Source: Nocardioides cremeus (GTDB taxonomy: Bacteria; Actinomycetota; Actinomycetes; Propionibacteriales; Nocardioidaceae). From it: DNA of 64,000 nucleotides. The stretch spans positions 1-64,000 of the forward strand of contig NZ_JAULSC010000013.1 of NCBI RefSeq assembly GCF_030518195.1. The letters are read 5' to 3'. The notes below the pieces were generated by a model. The model did no database searches. It saw only the letters and a program-made list of their open reading frames with translations, and was not told the origin of the DNA. The translations under genes were made by a program, and so were the position numbers. Below are positions 59,742 to 64,000 of this stretch, in pieces (the stretch's first letter is position 1; each line of letters starts with the position of its first letter).

Positions 59742-60728
59742 GTGAGCACTACCCCGTTGAAGGTGGCCGTCACCGGCGCCGCCGGTCAGATCGGCTACAG
59801 CCTGCTGTTCCGTCTCGCGAGCGGCGCGCTGACCGGCGGTCAGCCCATCGAGCTGCGCCTGCTCGAGATCACCCCCGCCCTGAAGGCGCTCGAGGGCGTC
59901 GTCATGGAGCTCGACGACTGCGCCTTCCCGGGCCTGGCCGGCGTCGAGATCGGCGACGACGCCGAGCGGATCTTCGACGGCGTCAACCTCGCCCTGCTCG
60001 TCGGTGCCCGCCCGCGCGGGCCCGGCATGGAGCGCGGCGACCTGCTCTCCGCCAACGGCGCGATCTTCACCGCCCAGGGCAAGGCCCTCAACAAGGTGGC
60101 CGCCTCCGACGTGCGCATCGGCGTGACCGGCAACCCGGCCAACACCAACGCGCTGATCGCGATGAGCAACGCCCCCGACATCCCGCAGGAGCGGTTCTCG
60201 GCGCTGACCCGCCTCGACCACAACCGCGCGATCTCGCAGCTGGCCGCCAAGACCGGCGCCCCCGTCACCGACATCACCAAGATGACGATCTGGGGCAACC
60301 ACTCCGCGACCCAGTACCCCGACCTGTTCAACGCCCAGGTCGCCGGCAAGAACGCCGCCGAGACCGTGGACGACCAGGACTGGCTCGAGAACACCTTCAT
60401 CCCCACCGTCGCCAAGCGCGGCGCGGCGATCATCGAGGCCCGCGGCTCGTCCTCGGCCGCCTCCGCCGCCTCCGCCACCATCGACGCGGCCCGCGACTGG
60501 CTCTACGGCTCCGCCGAGGGCGACTGGGTCTCGATGGCGGTGCGCTCCAACGGCGAGTACGGCGTCCCCGAGGGCCTCATCTCCTCCTTCCCCGTCACCA
60601 CCTCCGGTGGCGACTGGAAGATCGTCGAGGGCCTCGACGTCAACGACTTCTCCCGCGCCAAGATCGACGCCTCGACCGCCGAGCTCGCCGAGGAGCGCGA
60701 CGCGGTCACCGAGCTCGGCCTCATCTGA
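59742..60728 (+). CDS. mdh: malate dehydrogenase
   Basis: A 328-residue cytosolic-type (MalDH group 2) enzyme oxidising malate to oxaloacetate in the TCA cycle. Motifs: [57 protein letters not shown] and the catalytic His segment [16 protein letters not shown] 59742 follows AGGAG, and TAGCGT at 59703-59708 is a plausible -10. A strong terminator and a dyad repeat array follow it. Confidence 0.97.
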   Translation: MSTTPLKVAVTGAAGQIGYSLLFRLASGALTGGQPIELRLLEITPALKALEGVVMELDDCAFPGLAGVEIGDDAERIFDGVNLALLVGARPRGPGMERGDLLSANGAIFTAQGKALNKVAASDVRIGVTGNPANTNALIAMSNAPDIPQERFSALTRLDHNRAISQLAAKTGAPVTDITKMTIWGNHSATQYPDLFNAQVAGKNAAETVDDQDWLENTFIPTVAKRGAAIIEARGSSSAASAASATIDAARDWLYGSAEGDWVSMAVRSNGEYGVPEGLISSFPVTTSGGDWKIVEGLDVNDFSRAKIDASTAELAEERDAVTELGLI

Positions 60729-60751
60729 CGCACGCAGCTCCACCCGCTCCA

Positions 60752-60790
60752 CACACCAGCCCGCCCGGTCCTGCCGGGCGGGCTGGTGTG
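60752..60790 (+). terminator. mdh terminator
   Basis: A perfect 17-bp stem (60752-60768 with 60774-60790, core CACACCAGCCCGCC) and a 5-nt loop TCCTG, 23 bp after the mdh stop, followed by CTTGCT. Confidence 0.85.
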
Positions 60791-60796
60791 CTTGCT

Positions 60797-60907
60797 GGGC
60801 CGGCCGCGGGAGCTTTACCGGCCGGCCGACGGAACTGGTGCCGGGACGATGAAGCTTTGTCGTCCCGGCAGGAGATTCGTCGGCCGGCCGATGAAACTCC
60901 CCCGCGG
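60797..60907. repeat. dyad-symmetric GGCCGGCC repeat array after mdh
   Basis: Alternating GC palindromes and AT-containing spacers centred on AAGCTT (axis 60854.5). GGCCGGCC occurs at 60798-60805, 60820-60827 and 60882-60889; the middle block pairs GCCGGGACGA (60840-60849) with TCGTCCCGGC (60860-60869). Six half-sites fit the consensus SGGMC-GAYGAARCT, three on each strand. It lies between convergent mdh and the DUF3017 gene, just after the mdh terminator. Confidence 0.85.
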
Positions 60908-60915
60908 CTCGGGCG

Positions 60916-61305
60916 TCAGAGGCCGGGCTGGTTGGGGATGGTGCGGGCGAGGAAGAGCAGGAGGCCGCCGACCCCGCCGAGGAGGACGACGTCGACCAGG
61001 CGGTGGCGTACGGCGAGCATGCCGGCGTCGCGGGCGGGCAGGACCAGCCGCATGGCCGCGGCCGCGAGCATGGCGCCGGCCAGCACGCTGACCCCGACCC
61101 GCCAGTCGTCGAGGGCGGCCAGGGCGACGCCGACCGCGCCGGCGGCGAGCACGCCGAGGTAGAGCAGCCCGCCGAGGGTCGAGGGGTAGCGGCGCCCCTC
61201 CTCCTCGGCGAGCTCCTCGGCGATCTCCTCGACCGAGGGCGTCTGCTCCTCGTCCGGGTCGACCGGCGGCTCCGGGGGTACGGCGCCGGTCGCCGGATCA
61301 CTCAC
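60916..61305 (-). CDS. DUF3017 membrane protein
   Basis: A 129-residue protein. A Pro/Glu-rich cytosolic N-terminus (PPEPPVDPDEEQTPSVEEIAEELA) precedes three hydrophobic helices (GLLYLGVLAAGAVGVALAAL, VSVLAGAMLAAAAMRLVLP and VDVVLLGGVGGLLLFLART), the layout of DUF3017. Function unknown. It follows folD by 11 bp, in the actinobacterial purH-folD-DUF3017 order. GTG 61305 or GTG 61314 could be the start. Confidence 0.82.
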   Translation of the reverse strand: MSDPATGAVPPEPPVDPDEEQTPSVEEIAEELAEEEGRRYPSTLGGLLYLGVLAAGAVGVALAALDDWRVGVSVLAGAMLAAAAMRLVLPARDAGMLAVRHRLVDVVLLGGVGGLLLFLARTIPNQPGL

Positions 61306-61316
61306 CAGGGCCACAC

Positions 61317-62171
61317 TCAGGCCGTGGCCTTCTCGGCCATGCTCACGATGTTGGACAGCAGCATCGCTCGGGTCATCGGGCCGACGCCGCCGGGGTTGGG
61401 CGAGACCCAGCCGGCCACGTCCCACACGTCGGCGGCCACGTCGCCGGCGATCTTGCCGTCGACGCGCGAGACGCCCACGTCGAGCACGGCCGCGCCCGGC
61501 TTGACCATGTCGGCGGTGATGATGCCCGGCACGCCGGCGGCGGCAACCACGATGTCGGCCTCGCGCACGTGCTTGGCCAGGTCGCGGGTGCCGGTGTGGC
61601 ACAGCGTGACCGTGGCGTTCTCGGAGCGACGGGTCAGCAGCAGCCCCAGCGGGCGGCCCACGGTCAGGCCACGACCGACCACGACCACCTCGGCGCCGGC
61701 GATCTCGATGCCGTGGCGGCGTACAAGCTCGATGCAGCCGACCGGCGTGCAGGGCAGCGAGCCCTCCACGTTGAGCGCGAGGCGACCCAGGCTGACCGGG
61801 TGCAGGCCGTCGACGTCCTTGTCGGGGTCGACGCGCGAGAGCAGCGCGTACTCGTCGAGACCGGTCGGCTGCTGCACCAGGAACCCGGTGCACCCGGGGT
61901 CGTCGTTGAGCCGGTCGATCTCGGCCTCCACCTCGGCCTGCGTGGCGCTGGCCGGCAGGTCGACGCGGATGGACTCGATGCCGATCTCGGCGCAGTCCTT
62001 GTGCTTGGCGCCGACGTACCAGCGCGAGCCGGGGTCGTCGCCGACCAGCACCGTGCCCAGCCCGGGCACCACGCCGCGCTCCTTGAGCGCCGCCACGCGC
62101 TCGGCGAGCTCGGCCTTGATCGTGCGCAGCGTCGCGCTTCCGTCCAGCTTCTGTGCGGTCATCGTGCTCAT
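61317..62171 (-). CDS. folD: bifunctional methylenetetrahydrofolate dehydrogenase/cyclohydrolase
   Basis: A 284-residue folate enzyme supplying 10-formyl-THF. Tyr-x3-Lys catalytic motif ([10 protein letters not shown]), [21 protein letters not shown], the Rossmann [17 protein letters not shown] and the C-terminal [13 protein letters not shown] are conserved. The usual VQLPLP substrate motif reads VQQPTG, a deviation at three residues. ATG 62171 is used; the in-frame ATG at 62162 is the alternative. It follows purH by 146 bp. Confidence 0.94.
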   Translation of the reverse strand: MSTMTAQKLDGSATLRTIKAELAERVAALKERGVVPGLGTVLVGDDPGSRWYVGAKHKDCAEIGIESIRVDLPASATQAEVEAEIDRLNDDPGCTGFLVQQPTGLDEYALLSRVDPDKDVDGLHPVSLGRLALNVEGSLPCTPVGCIELVRRHGIEIAGAEVVVVGRGLTVGRPLGLLLTRRSENATVTLCHTGTRDLAKHVREADIVVAAAGVPGIITADMVKPGAAVLDVGVSRVDGKIAGDVAADVWDVAGWVSPNPGGVGPMTRAMLLSNIVSMAEKATA

Positions 62172-62296
62172 CCTGTCATCTGGTGCTGCCCTGGCGCCGC
62201 CCGTGGGCTGGTCGTGCCGCTCTTCGGCTGGTGTCTCGGCACGCGCGTCGCGGCCTCGTACCTCGGCCGCGGCGCTCGCTCGACCTTCCCACCTAC

Positions 62297-62318
62297 GGCC
62301 CGGAGCAAGCTCCGTGCC
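62297..62318 (-). terminator. short hairpin at the purH end
   Basis: On the minus strand GGC-A-CGGAGC pairs with GCTCCG-G-GCC (eight or nine pairs, one mismatch, loop of four), touching the purH stop. The rest of the 146-bp gap to folD shows nothing else. Confidence 0.35.
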
Positions 62319-63892
62319 TAGTGGAAAAAGTGCCGGGTGCCGGTGAAGTACATGGTCACGCCGGCGGCCTTGCAGGCCTCGACGGTCAGCTCGTCGCGCA
62401 CCGAGCCGCCCGGCTGGACGATCGCGGTGACGCCGGCGTCGATGAGGATCTGCGGGCCGTCCTCGAAGGGGAAGAAGGCGTCGGAGGCCGCCACCGAGCC
62501 GGCGGCACGGTCGTCGGCTCGGGTGACCGCGAGCCGACAGGAGTCGACCCGGTTGACCTGGCCCATCCCGATGCCGACGGCGGCGCCGTCCTTGGCGAGC
62601 AGGATCGCGTTGGACTTCGCGGCCCGGCAGGCCTTCCACGCGAAGGCGAGGTCGGCGAGCACGTCGTCGGAGGCGGCCTCGCCGGTGACCAGGGTCCACG
62701 ACGACGGGTCGTCGCCGCCGGTCTCGGTCGCGGCGTCGACGGCGTCGCGCTGCTGCACGAGCAGGCCGCCGGAGACCGGGCGGGTCTCGACGCCGCCACG
62801 CTCGAGCGGCTCGCAGACCAGGATGCGGATGTTCTTCTTGCGGGCCAGCACCTCGACGGCGCCGTCCTCGTAGGCCGGGGCGACGATCACCTCGGTGAAG
62901 ACCTCGGCCACCTGCTCGGCCATCGCGACCGAGACCGGGCGGTTGGCGGCGATCACGCCGCCGAAGGCCGAGACGGGGTCGCAGGCGTGGGCGCGGCGGT
63001 GCGCCTCGGCGATGTCGGCGCCGACCGCGATGCCGCAGGGGTTGGCGTGCTTGATGACGGCCACGGCGGGCTCGTCGAAGTCGTACGCCGCACGGCGGGC
63101 CGCGTCGGTGTCGACGTAGTTGTTGTAGGACATCTCCTTGCCGTGCAGCTGCTCGGCGCCCGCCAGCCCCGCGGGGCCGTGGCCGGTGCGATAGATCGCC
63201 GCCGACTGGTGCGGGTTCTCGCCGTAGCGCAGCACGTCCTGGCGCTCCCAGGTGCCGCCCATCCAGGCGGGGAAGCCGGCGCCGTCGCTGGTGTCGGTCA
63301 GCACGTTGCCCATCCACGACGCGACCGCCACGTCGTACGACGCGGTGTGCACGAACGCCTCGGCGGCCAGGCGCTTGCGCTCCTCGAGCGTGAAGCCGCC
63401 GGCGGCGACGGCGCCCAGCACGTCGGCGTAGCGCTGGGGGCTGGTGACGATGGCGACCGAGGGGTGGTTCTTGGCGGCCGCGCGCACCATCGAGGGGCCG
63501 CCGATGTCGATCTGCTCGACGCACTCGTCGGGCGTCGCACCTGACTCGACGGTCTGGGTGAACGGGTAGAGGTTGGAGACGACCAGGTCGAACGGCTCGA
63601 CCTCGAGGTCGGCCAGCTGCTGCACGTGGCTCTCGAGGCGGCGGTCGGCGAGGATGCCGGCGTGCACCCGCGGGTGCAGGGTCTTGACGCGCCCGTCGAG
63701 GCACTCGGGGAAGCCGGTGAGGTCCTCGACCTTGGTGACCGGCAGGCCCAGGCCCTCGATCAGCGCGGCGGAGCCGCCCGTGGAGACCAGGGTGACGCCG
63801 GCGTCGTGCAGCCCGCGGACGAGCTCCTCGAGGCCGGACTTGTCGTACACGGAGACCAGGGCACGCCTGATCGGGACACGGTTCTCGCTCAC
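62318..63892 (-). CDS. purH: bifunctional AICAR transformylase / IMP cyclohydrolase
   Basis: A 524-residue enzyme for the last two steps of IMP synthesis. The N-terminal cyclohydrolase has [25 protein letters not shown] and [14 protein letters not shown]. The C-terminal transformylase has [14 protein letters not shown], the catalytic KHANPCG and [16 protein letters not shown], ending [12 protein letters not shown] 63892 lies after GCAGGAG. It uses the 10-formyl-THF that FolD produces. Confidence 0.96.
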   Translation of the reverse strand: MSENRVPIRRALVSVYDKSGLEELVRGLHDAGVTLVSTGGSAALIEGLGLPVTKVEDLTGFPECLDGRVKTLHPRVHAGILADRRLESHVQQLADLEVEPFDLVVSNLYPFTQTVESGATPDECVEQIDIGGPSMVRAAAKNHPSVAIVTSPQRYADVLGAVAAGGFTLEERKRLAAEAFVHTASYDVAVASWMGNVLTDTSDGAGFPAWMGGTWERQDVLRYGENPHQSAAIYRTGHGPAGLAGAEQLHGKEMSYNNYVDTDAARRAAYDFDEPAVAVIKHANPCGIAVGADIAEAHRRAHACDPVSAFGGVIAANRPVSVAMAEQVAEVFTEVIVAPAYEDGAVEVLARKKNIRILVCEPLERGGVETRPVSGGLLVQQRDAVDAATETGGDDPSSWTLVTGEAASDDVLADLAFAWKACRAAKSNAILLAKDGAAVGIGMGQVNRVDSCRLAVTRADDRAAGSVAASDAFFPFEDGPQILIDAGVTAIVQPGGSVRDELTVEACKAAGVTMYFTGTRHFFH

Positions 63893-64000
63893 GAGCACTC
63901 CTGCGGGCTGTGGAAAACGGCGGAAGGAGGGCACCCAGGCGGACGATGCCCCGACATGTCACTCCCCGGTGGTCACCCACCTGCGCCAGTCGTGTCCCCG
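63893..64000 (-). other. region upstream of purH, possibly the end of another gene
   Basis: A minus-strand frame ends with a TGA at 63959-63961 after the residues [10 protein letters not shown] and is open to the window edge. In actinobacteria purN often precedes purH, but 12 codons do not allow recognition. Between 63893 and 63958 only the purH ribosome site is visible. Confidence 0.2.

Noticed and set aside
60819-60903. Short peptide repeat (GRPMKLPR-like) readable through the array after mdh
   Set aside because: The repeats are not in a constant frame and mirror across an axis, so a protein-coding repeat does not fit.

Overview
The window is very GC-rich, almost fully coded DNA with many GTG starts, 1-11 bp gene overlaps and leaderless promoters. 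Gene content and order point to a high-GC actinobacterium, most likely Nocardioidaceae (Nocardioides-like). Supporting markers are the monomeric NADP-isocitrate dehydrogenase, the one-subunit-anchor sdhCAB, DUF3017, the SCO4848-family protein, a DUF222/HNH (13E12) gene and actinobacterial purH-folD-DUF3017-mdh order. No tRNA, rRNA, IS transposase or CRISPR was recognised.

Layout. 1-2.3 kb is an accessory scar: a broken DUF222 gene, three overlapping small ORFs on the minus strand, and about 750 bp without a recognisable gene. 2.3-14.4 kb: SF2 helicase, GNAT acetyltransferase, gnd, CaCA antiporter, a PLP decarboxylase, a TetR/MDR-oxidoreductase divergent pair with two matching operators, then two flavoprotein reductases (an LpdA-like quinone reductase and lpd). 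14.5-37.4 kb is a large nucleoside uptake and salvage district: punA, a phosphosugar mutase, deoC, two ALDH-family genes, a uridine-kinase-like gene, add, deoA, cdd and a complete BMP-lipoprotein ABC importer. It is interrupted by a DUF222/HNH gene and small unknown genes. 37.4-46.1 kb: an M20 amidohydrolase, two tandem secreted ScyD/ScyE-type propellers, and meaB-mutB-mutA (methylmalonyl-CoA mutase). 46.4-54 kb: a GT4 glycosyltransferase, sdhCAB, SCO4848-family, YihY, 2'-5' RNA ligase-like and trpS. 54-64 kb: MFS exporter, icd, aquaporin, epimerase, mdh, DUF3017, folD and purH.

How the genes fit together. The importer would bring nucleosides in. Cdd and Add deaminate them, DeoA and PunA phosphorolyse them, a mutase could turn pentose-1-phosphates into 5-phosphates, DeoC splits deoxyribose-5-phosphate, and the adjacent ALDH could oxidise the acetaldehyde. 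Succinyl-CoA from methylmalonyl-CoA mutase, SDH, ICD and MDH are parts of central carbon oxidation encoded in the same 20 kb. The backbone (lpdA, amidohydrolase, PNP, phosphomutase, add, deoA, cdd, sdh, YihY, trpS, folD) parallels the Rv3303c-Rv3356c part of the Mycobacterium tuberculosis chromosome.

The most unusual signals are non-coding. Two dyad-symmetric arrays of short repeats occur, one between divergent mutA and the glycosyltransferase and one after mdh. About a dozen start codons lie 5-8 nt after a TANNNT -10 box. Hairpins that could hide a Shine-Dalgarno sequence precede sdhC and one ScyD-type gene. Product names come from reading translated motifs, not from database searches.
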